DNA from: an uncultured Cyclobacteriaceae bacterium
GTDB lineage: Bacteria > Bacteroidota > Bacteroidia > Cytophagales > Cyclobacteriaceae
DNA: 64,000 bases
Direction: 5' to 3'
NCBI GenBank assembly: GCA_905479015.1
Contig: CAJQKV010000007.1
Span: 1 to 64,000 of the forward strand
The notes below the pieces were generated by a model, which saw nothing but the letters and a program-made list of their open reading frames with translations, did no database searches and was not told the DNA's origin. Shown in pieces: positions 17,745 through 26,440 of the stretch. The position numbers were made by a program, and so were the translations under genes. Within the stretch, counting starts at the first letter, position 1; each line of letters opens with the position of its first letter.

Positions 17745-18785
17745 TTAGAAATGAATCCAGCCTTGTGCGGTCAATTCAATGGTGTTTTTATTGTTGGTAA
17801 CCATAACCTTACCTAAATCGGGCGCATGTATATAACCAATGGTGGTGATGTCATCGTGGTTTTTCATTTTCTCAAAATCCTTTTGATCGATGGTGAAAAG
17901 GAGTTCATAATCTTCGCCCCCATTGAGCGCTGCGGTGTTGGGATCCATACTGAACTCAGCAGCGGTTTCAAAGGTTTGCTTTTCAATGGGTAACTTATCT
18001 TCATAAATACAAACTCCTTTTTGGGATTGCTTGCATAAATGGAAGATTTCAGAGGCAAGCCCATCCGAAATATCAATCATTGAAGTAGGTAAAATGCCCA
18101 AGTCTCGTAATTCATGAATGACATCCATCCGAGCTTTCGGACGCAATTGCCGGCCCACGATGTAGGAATATTTGTCTAATTGCGGTTGCATGTTTGGATC
18201 TACTTTAAAAACTTCTTTTTCACGTTCCAAAATTTGCAAACCCATATACGCACCGCCAATGTCTCCTGAAAGACATAATATATCTCCCTCTTTGGCCCCA
18301 TTTCTATAGACAATGTTATCAGGGGCCGATTCACCGATGAGGGTGATCGAAATGACCAAACCAGATCTTGAAGAGGTCGTGTCTCCTCCTACTATATCTA
18401 TCTGATAATCTTTTGCTGCCGCATGAATCCCCTCATAAAGTGCCTCCACAGCCTCCACAGACATGCGATTACTCAAACCTAGGCTGATGGTCATTTGTTT
18501 GGGTATTCCATTCATTGCTGCAATATCCGAAACGTTCACCGTTACCGCCTTGTAGCCAAGATGTGCCAATGGCATGTAGCTCAGATCAAAATGGACTCCC
18601 TCCAACAGCATATCAGTACAGATTAACTTCTTATGATCTGCTCCTACATCAATAACGGCAGCGTCATCTCCAATGCCCTTTAATGTTGAGGCGTGTTGAA
18701 GGACTACACCCCGATTAATTTTATCTATAAGTCCAAATTCTCCTATAGCTCCGATTTCTGTACGCTTTGGTGTATCCATTTTCAT
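17745..18785 (-). CDS. thiL: Thiamine-monophosphate kinase
   Basis: A 346-residue ATP-dependent kinase that phosphorylates thiamine monophosphate to thiamine diphosphate. The N-terminal EFGLIDKI and KGIGDDAAVID motifs (metal/ATP binding), the GGDTTSS motif near 120 and SMIDISDGLASE near 215-226 are ThiL hallmarks of the PurM-like fold. Full length. It may start at 18785 or at the ATG at 18779. No other thiamine gene is nearby. Confidence 0.93.
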   Translation of the reverse strand: MKMDTPKRTEIGAIGEFGLIDKINRGVVLQHASTLKGIGDDAAVIDVGADHKKLICTDMLLEGVHFDLSYMPLAHLGYKAVTVNVSDIAAMNGIPKQMTISLGLSNRMSVEAVEALYEGIHAAAKDYQIDIVGGDTTSSRSGLVISITLIGESAPDNIVYRNGAKEGDILCLSGDIGGAYMGLQILEREKEVFKVDPNMQPQLDKYSYIVGRQLRPKARMDVIHELRDLGILPTSMIDISDGLASEIFHLCKQSQKGVCIYEDKLPIEKQTFETAAEFSMDPNTAALNGGEDYELLFTIDQKDFEKMKNHDDITTIGYIHAPDLGKVMVTNNKNTIELTAQGWIHF

Positions 18786-18924
18786 TATTTTCTATGACTG
18801 ATAAATGCCTTATAACTCCCTTTTAATGATACATTACCACTGCATTGGGCGGTATGAACGGCTACCTATTCTCTTAAATTCATCTGATATTTAATGCAAA
18901 AATAACAAGGTTAACATGGAATTA

Positions 18925-18960
18925 TAATTTTATTAAATAATAGCCTTCCTCAGGGCTATT
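18925..18960 (-). terminator. Terminator after the TonB receptor gene
   Basis: On the minus strand, AATAGCC (18960-18954) pairs with GGCTATT (18945-18939) around an 8-base loop and is followed by an A/T-rich, T-containing tract. It lies about 80 bases past the receptor stop, marking the likely end of the iron-type operon. Confidence 0.6.
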
Positions 18961-19036
18961 GATTTTCAAAGAGGATTTTGATATCCGTCCATCACAATGA
19001 CTATTAAACGGAAACTGATAACTGCTTTGGCCTTCA

Positions 19037-21511
19037 TTAAAATTTAACTTGGAGGGTTGTATAAAAACTTCTAGACTCCGAAGGAATGATCCCTGGGCCT
19101 GGATAAGAAGTAGCCCTTCTGGTAAAATAAGATGTATTCATGAGGTTATTGATTCCTGATTCTATTTTGAAATTTTTAAAACTATAGGCAAAAGAAAGAT
19201 CCATGACATGATAGCTCGGTATTTCCCCAATAAGCCCATTTCTATTATCTCCATCCACAGCAATGGTAGAGTTTTCGACATCCGTAAATTGCTCACTAAG
19301 ATAAATCCATTGTAAACTCCCCATCAAATTTCGGAAACCGAAATTTACACCACTCTTAAAGTTAAGCATGGGAATGAACTCCACCTTTTTACCTTTCACA
19401 TTGTTCTCCTCTGAAGCTAGGTAACTTGATTCAGTAAATGCGGTATTGACAAAAACATTCCATTTAACCTCCTTCCAATCTTTGTTCAGGGCACTTAACA
19501 AGTTAATATCTCCAAATATCTCAAGGCCATAAATAAAAGCTTCTCCAATATTTTTTCTCACCCTATTGGCACGATCATCCAAAATAATTCCAATTCGATC
19601 ATCATACAGCAATCCGAAAATGCTGACATCGAAATTAAGCGTCTTTGTGGTCAAACTCCTGATACCCAAGTCTAAGGTATAGCCTTGTTCATCGGTGATA
19701 TCGGGATCCACAATGAAGGTAGGACTTACCGTGCGTATATCACTGAAAGTAACCGATCTGTAATTTTGAGAAATATTGGCATACCCTTCAGCTTTAGGTC
19801 CTGTAGTATAACTTAATCCCAAGCCAAAAAGCATAAAAGAACGGTTGAAAGAGCGATCGTCTATCTGCTCAACATTACTTATGGGATTCTGGGCAATATC
19901 AAAAAGGACTTCACTGTAAACACCTTCACTTTCGGTGAAGATATGTTCAAATCTAAACCCAGGTGTGACCGCAAATTTCTCATTAATGAAAAATATATTT
20001 TCACCAAATAATGAAAAATTCAGATTGGGAAAAGTAAAGTCCGATTGATTGGGATAGTCTGGATAACGTTCATCCTCAAAATCAAAATCAGCATCAATCC
20101 CTATACTTCCGGGTCCTTGCTTTGCCGTATTTCGTGATTTGTAAAATTTCGTTCCTAACAAAAAAACACCCGCCGTTCCTTTTATCTTATATCTAGATAA
20201 CAATCTAAGTTCGGTACCGTAATTCCGAAAAGCTCCTGCAATCAAGTCCCTATTATAAATAAATTCTCCATTTTGGTCTTTATAATCATCTTCAGCCACG
20301 GGATTGCTATTCAAGTTGATGGGGTTTCCTCTGTAGCCTAGTGAGTTTCTCTCCGCGACCAAGCCAAAAATCATCGCAGATAACTTCGTTTTGGAAGAAA
20401 AATTATGATTAAAATTAAGCGCGGCTAAATTCCAATCTATTTCGAACCAATTTCTAGTACGATTACTATAAATAGGATCTAACCCAAACTGCGTATCGGT
20501 CAATCCACCTGCCTGCTGAGCCAAATAATTGAGGTAGGTATACTCAAAAGATAAACTGGTTTGCGGATTAAATTGATAGTTCAAATAAGTGAAAGTATTA
20601 TTTGATTTGTAACCCGAATTTTGTCTGAATCCATCGCTCTGCTTGTGATGATAATAGGTATAGTAGCTCAACTTGCCTACGGTACCACTCAAACTATTGA
20701 AAGAAGAGAAAAAATTAAAGCTCCCCACTGACTGACGGGCGATAAGTTCTAGCTTTTTATCGGGAGCGGGTTGATGCATTTTGAAATTAATCAATCCTCC
20801 GAACTGTGTTCCATACTGCAGGGCCGCAGCACCTCTGACTACTTGAATTTGTGACAAAGCCTCTGCGGGTGGCGTATAATAACTCTCAGGATATCCCAGT
20901 ACATCTGGACTGATGTCATATCCATTCTGTCGGGTATTAAAATTCGCAGACCGATTGGGATCTAAACCACGACCACCAATGCTCAATTGTAATCCCCCAT
21001 CACCACTTTCGTATATATTGAGTCCAACAATTTGTGAATAAACTTGTCTGGCGTTATTATTTGCCTTGTTTCCCACAATTTGATCGACCAAAATAACTTC
21101 ATTCTTTTTACCCGCATAAATTCGGGTACCCTCAACGGTATTTAATCGACCCAAATTAAATACGCGTTGTTTTTGATCTAAAATTACTACCTCCGATAAG
21201 TCTTGACTTAATTTAACCAGTGAAATGTCCATAAGGGTATCACGAGAAATTTGTATTACTTTTTCGAAGATTTGATAACCATAAGCAAAAGCTATCAACT
21301 TGTAGATTCCCTTTTCAGCGACCTCCAGTCTATACCGACCTGAAGCATCGATTCTTTCGTTCAAATTGGTGTTTTCAATTTGTATTTCTACTGCTTCTTT
21401 GGGATTCCCTTTTTCATCATATATGATACCGGAAACTGCAATTTGCGACCAACTGAAATGACCCGCGCAACATAAAAAAAAAATCAACTTAATACGCAGA
21501 AAACTATTCAT
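19037..21511 (-). CDS. TonB-dependent receptor
   Basis: I start at ATG 21511 (824 residues), which gives a signal peptide ending near SWSQ; the longer start adds ten hydrophilic residues. Residues about 25-110 form a carboxypeptidase-like regulatory domain (IAVSGIIYDEKGNPKEAVEI), about 125-235 the plug (QVVRGAAALQYGTQFGG), and the rest a 22-strand-type barrel ending in aromatic F. It imports a ligand across the outer membrane using TonB energy. It overlaps the HTTM gene by 8 bases and ends an operon with imelysin and DUF4856 genes, which points to iron or another metal chelate. Confidence 0.93.
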   Translation of the reverse strand: MNSFLRIKLIFFLCCAGHFSWSQIAVSGIIYDEKGNPKEAVEIQIENTNLNERIDASGRYRLEVAEKGIYKLIAFAYGYQIFEKVIQISRDTLMDISLVKLSQDLSEVVILDQKQRVFNLGRLNTVEGTRIYAGKKNEVILVDQIVGNKANNNARQVYSQIVGLNIYESGDGGLQLSIGGRGLDPNRSANFNTRQNGYDISPDVLGYPESYYTPPAEALSQIQVVRGAAALQYGTQFGGLINFKMHQPAPDKKLELIARQSVGSFNFFSSFNSLSGTVGKLSYYTYYHHKQSDGFRQNSGYKSNNTFTYLNYQFNPQTSLSFEYTYLNYLAQQAGGLTDTQFGLDPIYSNRTRNWFEIDWNLAALNFNHNFSSKTKLSAMIFGLVAERNSLGYRGNPINLNSNPVAEDDYKDQNGEFIYNRDLIAGAFRNYGTELRLLSRYKIKGTAGVFLLGTKFYKSRNTAKQGPGSIGIDADFDFEDERYPDYPNQSDFTFPNLNFSLFGENIFFINEKFAVTPGFRFEHIFTESEGVYSEVLFDIAQNPISNVEQIDDRSFNRSFMLFGLGLSYTTGPKAEGYANISQNYRSVTFSDIRTVSPTFIVDPDITDEQGYTLDLGIRSLTTKTLNFDVSIFGLLYDDRIGIILDDRANRVRKNIGEAFIYGLEIFGDINLLSALNKDWKEVKWNVFVNTAFTESSYLASEENNVKGKKVEFIPMLNFKSGVNFGFRNLMGSLQWIYLSEQFTDVENSTIAVDGDNRNGLIGEIPSYHVMDLSFAYSFKNFKIESGINNLMNTSYFTRRATSYPGPGIIPSESRSFYTTLQVKF

Positions 21512-22853
21512 TGAAAGGTAATATCCATGACTTATGTGCAAAAGAGTCGTATCCTTCTGTTAAATCAAATTCAGGATCTATATATCTAGTACTTTTTCTG
21601 CCATTCAAAGCGACAAAGCAATCCACAAATATGCTCAGATCTTTCATCTCTTGTTGCGAAAAATGGGCATATAAAAAATGGGCATATTGAAGTATGAAAT
21701 CTGGCTGTGTTGCCATTTGTTTCTCCTGAAAAGAAGATAAAAAATCTTCATTGTTAACGTAAAACCAATTTCCAGATGCATTGTCAACAATCTTAAACTG
21801 TGCATTACCCGCTTTCTCCATAAGCATTACTCTCCAAGACCACCGGTATCCTTCCTCGGTCCAAAACAGATTGCCTGGATAGAGCATATACCGAAAAGGC
21901 AAACCTATTTGAATCAAAAAAAACGCTGCTAAAACAACTGTTTTAAACTTGCTTATTGGTGAATGTTGAAAAGGTACATTTTGGATTTGATGGGTTTTAT
22001 GATTTTTAATCCTCAAGATCTGATGCAATCCATCAATGATTTTTTGATGAAATTGGTAATTAAAAAAGATCAACGCACTAAAGATCATGAGGTAAGGAAA
22101 CATCCCAATGGGGAAAAGAATTGCTGTTAATAAATGAAAAAAAACAACCATAATAAATCCAAGACTTCTAGTTCTTCTATTTAAGAGTAAAAAAGGAACA
22201 AGTAAATCATACAAAGCTCCCCCCCATGCAAACAAATAAATCATCCAATCATAGCGAAATAAAAATCCAATTAGCGGTAGATCTTCTTTCGTAGGCAACC
22301 AAATCTTTAATGGCATCGCTTGTAGCAGCCATTCTGAATTTAATTTGGCCATTCCAGCAAATAAATAGACCAGGCAAAGGAGTAATTTAATGGCGTCAAT
22401 ATTCCACTTAGGAATCTGTAGAAATGACTTCCTAGAACCCCTAAGGCTATCCCAAGCAAAATAATTACCTGCAGGTAAAAAAATCAATAAAAAACTGATG
22501 ACACTGACCAAATAATAATGGTTGAGGTAAGTGGTTTTGTCCATCAGCTCGATGTAGGTGAAAGAAAGGAAAAAAGTAATGATCGCCCATGTATACTTTA
22601 AACCTAGGGCAACAAATAGTGCAGATAGACCACAAATAAAAAATAATACATAAGTGAGATCACCCAAGGGCTTAATCCATTCAAATCCGTAATATGAGAA
22701 AAATAAATGAGGCTGAATATAGAACTTGTCTATCCAACCCAAGGCCCAAAATCTGATCATACTGATGAACATCAAAAGACCAAAGGCAATTCTAAAAATG
22801 GCTAAAGGAGCGCTAGAAGTGGTTTTAGAAAAGTATGAATTCACGCTCAACAT
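21504..22853 (-). CDS. HTTM (vitamin K carboxylase-like) membrane protein
   Basis: A 449-residue integral membrane protein with several hydrophobic helices in the first 300 residues, and the HTTM family layout: APLAIFRIAFGLLMF at the start, YLNHYYLV in the middle and AGMAKLNSEWL. The family is related to gamma-glutamyl carboxylase, but bacterial members have no agreed activity. A soluble C-terminal part (about 330-449) follows the last helix. The start shares one base with the imelysin stop (TAATG), so the two are translationally coupled. Confidence 0.88.
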   Translation of the reverse strand: MLSVNSYFSKTTSSAPLAIFRIAFGLLMFISMIRFWALGWIDKFYIQPHLFFSYYGFEWIKPLGDLTYVLFFICGLSALFVALGLKYTWAIITFFLSFTYIELMDKTTYLNHYYLVSVISFLLIFLPAGNYFAWDSLRGSRKSFLQIPKWNIDAIKLLLCLVYLFAGMAKLNSEWLLQAMPLKIWLPTKEDLPLIGFLFRYDWMIYLFAWGGALYDLLVPFLLLNRRTRSLGFIMVVFFHLLTAILFPIGMFPYLMIFSALIFFNYQFHQKIIDGLHQILRIKNHKTHQIQNVPFQHSPISKFKTVVLAAFFLIQIGLPFRYMLYPGNLFWTEEGYRWSWRVMLMEKAGNAQFKIVDNASGNWFYVNNEDFLSSFQEKQMATQPDFILQYAHFLYAHFSQQEMKDLSIFVDCFVALNGRKSTRYIDPEFDLTEGYDSFAHKSWILPFNE

Positions 22854-24037
22854 TAATCACCGTCAGCATCTACATAATCTACTTTTATATCAAATAATTG
22901 CAACATATCTACTTTCATAAAAATGATATTTTTTTGCATGAGGTCATAGGTTTCAAGCATGCCTCTATAATCTATTGTCACTTGTACCCCTAGATCATCG
23001 TTTAAGTTTACCACCTGCGCATGTATTAAAGCAAATTGATTGTTGATCAAAGAATCCAAATCGTTGGTGTCACGTGTCTCTTCTAAATGATCAATCCACC
23101 CTTGAAGACTCATACCTGATGCTCCTCCATCAAAATGTAATCCATTGAAAAAGTTTTGAGTCGCATGCAAGGCTGTTGTGAGCAGTTCTTTTGAAACATT
23201 TCCCCTATATCTTGCCTCCACTCGATCGGTCAATGGAGAATTTGAAAATATACCGGCAGGAATACCCACTTTTCCTGATCTCAAAAACTTTTCAAAATAA
23301 TAGATATAGGCATTGACCATTGAATTCACTGACTCGGTAGCCCCACTTCCATCCCGCTCAATAAACTCCTCTCGATAGCGCTCTTTCCAATCTATTAATA
23401 CCATGTACGTTAATGACCGCATTCGCTCAACCAGATCAGTTAAAAAAATCTTGTACTTGGGTCCATTGAACTCATCTGTATAAAATGTTATGATCTCTGC
23501 TTCTGAATTTGCCAATCCATGTAATAAATAATCTAAGGCCGGAAAACCTTGCTCATCTTGTCTGTTTACAGAGGTAAGATCATAGCCGCCTGCCAAGAGC
23601 GTAGTCGTCATTCCTTCCGCATCTAGTGGATAAACATTCATGTAATTCCTTAAAGTAATTTCTTCTGCCATACCTATATCAAACATAGCTACCGTCTGCC
23701 ACGCCAAATAAGCATTCAACCACGATTGCTTCAAATTGATCAAGTTTTCTTGATTTGGGATTTCCGTGAATGTATTCGCTGCCAAAGAAAGTGAATCCAT
23801 ATCGTCTGCTAACGCTTCAAAAGCAGGTATGATTATGTGATCAGCCCAATTGGTGAGCATTTCACCTCTTGTAAAGGCTTCGCCAAGTACAGCATCTTCA
23901 TCAATATTATCCACTGCATCCACAGTATTTTGATCTGCTTCTCCTACCTCAATATTTTCATCATCCGAACACGAGACCATGAGATTGGTGAAACATAAAG
24001 CAGCAAAAACGGAAAGTATTACTAATTTTTTATTCAT
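22853..24037 (-). CDS. Imelysin family (peptidase M75-like) lipoprotein
   Basis: A 394-residue lipoprotein with signal MNKKLVILSVFAALC... and lipobox VSC (Cys about 23). The body is the imelysin two-bundle fold, recognised from WLNAYLAWQTVAMFDIG, the GFPALDYLLHG motif and the C-terminal helical repeats. Imelysins (IrpA, ICMP-like) are iron-regulated surface or periplasmic proteins linked to iron uptake; peptidase activity is doubtful. It is second in an operon with DUF4856, HTTM and TonB receptor genes. Confidence 0.9.
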   Translation of the reverse strand: MNKKLVILSVFAALCFTNLMVSCSDDENIEVGEADQNTVDAVDNIDEDAVLGEAFTRGEMLTNWADHIIIPAFEALADDMDSLSLAANTFTEIPNQENLINLKQSWLNAYLAWQTVAMFDIGMAEEITLRNYMNVYPLDAEGMTTTLLAGGYDLTSVNRQDEQGFPALDYLLHGLANSEAEIITFYTDEFNGPKYKIFLTDLVERMRSLTYMVLIDWKERYREEFIERDGSGATESVNSMVNAYIYYFEKFLRSGKVGIPAGIFSNSPLTDRVEARYRGNVSKELLTTALHATQNFFNGLHFDGGASGMSLQGWIDHLEETRDTNDLDSLINNQFALIHAQVVNLNDDLGVQVTIDYRGMLETYDLMQKNIIFMKVDMLQLFDIKVDYVDADGD

Positions 24038-24117
24038 TTTTTTATTTAAACAAAGAGATATCTTTAAAAAAAGATCACTCTTTTTAACAGTAAATAGTTA
24101 GCGTTAGTTCTGTTGAA

Positions 24118-25431
24118 TTAAGCATTTTCATAAGTAAAACCAAAAGCTGTGGTAATCTCAGTTGCAACCGCCTCTAAAACCTCAGGAGTGACCTCCCAAA
24201 ATCCTTTTTGATCATCGCTCGTAGGATAGACCTTATCTAACATTGATAGTACCTCTGCCCTTGTAAAATAAGGTACGCCCGTTTCAGGATTATAAGTAAA
24301 CTGCAAACTGTATACGAACCCATATCCCTCGGAAAGATCATGAAAAACATTGGCCATATCAGGTGTTGCCTCAGCTTTACCTTCTTGGCCTGCTTTGAGA
24401 TAATGCGCAGCTCTGATGGCAATAACTTTGGATATCTCCGCCATAATATCTTTTGCTGCATCGTCTCTTGTTGTATAGTCTCCAACTACTAGAGCCGCCC
24501 TTCCTAATTTAAAAGCATCAAAAATTCTCGAAGCTATTCCTGTAAAATCAGTATCACTATCAACTTTTTCTATGTATTTCAACAAGAATTTATCAGCACT
24601 TCCCGGAGTAGTTACAGGATCCATTCCGTCTTCGGCTAAACCATAAATATAGCCATAACCCTCATCCCAATAATGCTCCATATTGGTATAGGCCTTACCC
24701 TCTAAAACTGATCCCGATGATTGGTCTGCCCGATTGGTGCCCCCGTCAAGCTTGGTTGGAGTCAAATAACCATTGAGTGCTTGATCTGCTACAAAGGCAC
24801 CAATTAAGGCTTTACTAACTGCTTGATCAAGCTCTAAACCATAGGCATTTACATATCTGTTAGCTCCTCCACCTGCTTCCTGAATCTTTCCGGCCACACC
24901 TGATGATGCTTCAGTAGACCAATTTGGAAAAACGTCATTGACTTGAGAAGTCATCCAAGTTGTTACATCTGTTCTCACAGCATCAGTATCCACGGTACTG
25001 CCCGTATTTGCCCCTATCTTATTCCTGATCTGCTTTGAAGAAGTATTCAACTCAACATCTAAAAAGTCTTCAACACCCTCTTCGTGTGCAAACATAGACG
25101 TTAACCTGGCTGCGGAAGCAGTTGTATCCTTGAGCACATCAATCAATTCAACGGCCATTTTCAATCGAGTGGTTTGTCCATCAAATGAGACAGTAGTATC
25201 ATTTACGCCATCCCCGTCTGCATCTCTAACAAAAAGATACTTTTCCGGAACGGCAAATCCGAATATAACAGTATCTGCCTCAATTAAGGTTACAGTGTCG
25301 ATTTCGTTTTCAGTGTCGGTTTCATCTTCAATAACTTCTCCAGTTACATTGATCGATTCTTCCTCACAACTCAGGAGAAAGATTATACTTGCAGCTAGCC
25401 CGTAAAGGAATAATTTTTTTAACAAACTCAT
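24118..25431 (-). CDS. DUF4856 lipoprotein
   Basis: The ATG at 25431 (437 residues) gives a lipoprotein signal with lipobox LLSC, and lies just downstream of a perfect -7 box; the longer frame from 25482 would start before that box. After an acidic linker (ETDTENEIDTV) comes the DUF4856 domain, with YNPETGVPYFTRAEV near the end. The family is predicted to be imelysin-related in context: its genes sit with imelysin genes in Bacteroidota. It probably takes part in surface binding of a metal ligand; no activity is known. First gene of the operon, 80 bases before imelysin. Confidence 0.85.
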   Translation of the reverse strand: MSLLKKLFLYGLAASIIFLLSCEEESINVTGEVIEDETDTENEIDTVTLIEADTVIFGFAVPEKYLFVRDADGDGVNDTTVSFDGQTTRLKMAVELIDVLKDTTASAARLTSMFAHEEGVEDFLDVELNTSSKQIRNKIGANTGSTVDTDAVRTDVTTWMTSQVNDVFPNWSTEASSGVAGKIQEAGGGANRYVNAYGLELDQAVSKALIGAFVADQALNGYLTPTKLDGGTNRADQSSGSVLEGKAYTNMEHYWDEGYGYIYGLAEDGMDPVTTPGSADKFLLKYIEKVDSDTDFTGIASRIFDAFKLGRAALVVGDYTTRDDAAKDIMAEISKVIAIRAAHYLKAGQEGKAEATPDMANVFHDLSEGYGFVYSLQFTYNPETGVPYFTRAEVLSMLDKVYPTSDDQKGFWEVTPEVLEAVATEITTAFGFTYENA

Positions 25432-25457
25432 TCTAGCTTTGGTTGGTAATACTATTG

Positions 25458-25465
25458 CAAACTTA
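25458..25465 (-). promoter_or_regulatory. -7 box of the DUF4856-imelysin-HTTM-receptor operon
   Basis: On the minus strand TAAGTTTG matches TAnnTTTG. Transcription should start near 25451, 20 bases before the ATG at 25431. No clear -33 element is seen. Confidence 0.5.
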
Positions 25466-25518
25466 GAGATGATGCTGTCCATTCTATATGACTATCATTG
25501 GTCAAATGACTCACTATA

Positions 25519-25543
25519 AATAGTGGTTGATACGTCCACTATT
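25519..25543. repeat. 8-base inverted repeat, operator or hairpin
   Basis: AATAGTGG (25519-25526) pairs perfectly with CCACTATT (25536-25543) across a 9-base spacer. It lies between the epimerase gene and the iron-type operon, about 55 bases upstream of the operon's -7 box. There is no T run, so an operator is as likely as a terminator. Confidence 0.35.
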
Positions 25544-25581
25544 ACTAGTGAATGAAGCTCAGAATAGCTATCTTTTGGAGA

Positions 25582-25992
25582 TTATTTGGAGTTATGAATT
25601 TCTTGACAAAGCTCAATAAGTATGCCATCTGTACCCTTAGGGTGGATAAAGGTCACTAGTTTGTTGTCAGCGCCACTTCGTGCTGGATTGTATATCATAT
25701 CAAATCCTTCTACTTCCAATCGATTGATCTCTGATTGAATGTCATCCACTTCAAAAGCAATATGATGAATGCCTGATCCATTTTTTTTCACATACTTACC
25801 AATGGCACTTTCAGGGTTTTCAGATGCCAAAAATTCGATTTTTGTTTGTCCCATCTGAAAAAAAGAAGTGTCCACAGACTCCTGATCCACTCGCTCTTCC
25901 TTATATGGCCCTTGATTAAATAGCTTGGTATAAAGTGCATTTACTTGCTCAATATTTTTTACTGCAATGCCTATGTGTTCTACTTTTATCAT
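25582..25992 (-). CDS. mce: Methylmalonyl-CoA epimerase
   Basis: I start at ATG 25992 (136 residues), giving the standard N-terminus MIKVEHIGIAVKN. The protein is a vicinal-oxygen-chelate metalloenzyme; metal ligands are the His in EHIGIAV, the His in GIHHIAFEVDD and the Glu near the end (ILIELCQ). It interconverts the two methylmalonyl-CoA epimers on the propionate to succinyl-CoA route. No mutase gene is in the window. It is read divergently from the IscA-like gene. Confidence 0.9.
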   Translation of the reverse strand: MIKVEHIGIAVKNIEQVNALYTKLFNQGPYKEERVDQESVDTSFFQMGQTKIEFLASENPESAIGKYVKKNGSGIHHIAFEVDDIQSEINRLEVEGFDMIYNPARSGADNKLVTFIHPKGTDGILIELCQEIHNSK

Positions 25993-26069
25993 CTTAATCC
26001 AAGTATTTATCCTCACAAAGAAACAAGAACTTTTCTCAGTTTTATAATTTTTAATGACGGATAATACAC

Positions 26070-26077
26070 TATTTTTG
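26070..26077 (+). promoter_or_regulatory. -7 box directly before iscA-like ATG
   Basis: TATTTTTG matches TAnnTTTG and ends five bases before the ATG at 26083. If used, the mRNA would have almost no 5' leader. Confidence 0.4.
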
Positions 26078-26082
26078 TATCA

Positions 26083-26409
26083 ATGATAAATGTAAGTGAG
26101 AAAGCCAAAGATCAAATAAGCGTTTTACGCACCACTGAAGGTTACAGTGATGCTCATAACTTGCGTGTTTCAGTAAAAGGTGGTGGTTGTTCTGGTCTCA
26201 TGTATGACATTGCTTTTGACGATACGGTTACAGCGCAAGATGATGTTTTTGAAGATCAAGGAGTCAAAGTCATCGTCGATAGAAAAAGTTTGTTGTATTT
26301 ATTAGGGACCACACTTGAATTTTCGGATGGATTGAACGGTAAAGGTTTTCAATTTGTAAATCCCAACGCAAGTCGTACCTGCGGATGCGGCGAAAGCTTC
26401 TCCATATAA
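26083..26409 (+). CDS. IscA/SufA-like iron-sulfur assembly protein
   Basis: A 108-residue A-type carrier of the HesB/IscA family. The three conserved cysteines are present: one in KGGGCSGLMYD (about residue 35) and two in the C-terminal CGCGESF. Such proteins carry iron-sulfur clusters or iron to target enzymes in the cytoplasm. Complex I genes, which need many clusters, lie just downstream but on the other strand. No other suf or isc gene is nearby, so it could be SufA, ErpA or IscA-like. Confidence 0.93.
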   Translation: MINVSEKAKDQISVLRTTEGYSDAHNLRVSVKGGGCSGLMYDIAFDDTVTAQDDVFEDQGVKVIVDRKSLLYLLGTTLEFSDGLNGKGFQFVNPNASRTCGCGESFSI

Positions 26410-26440
26410 CATCTTAAGTTTTACTGAACATTCATCGCTT

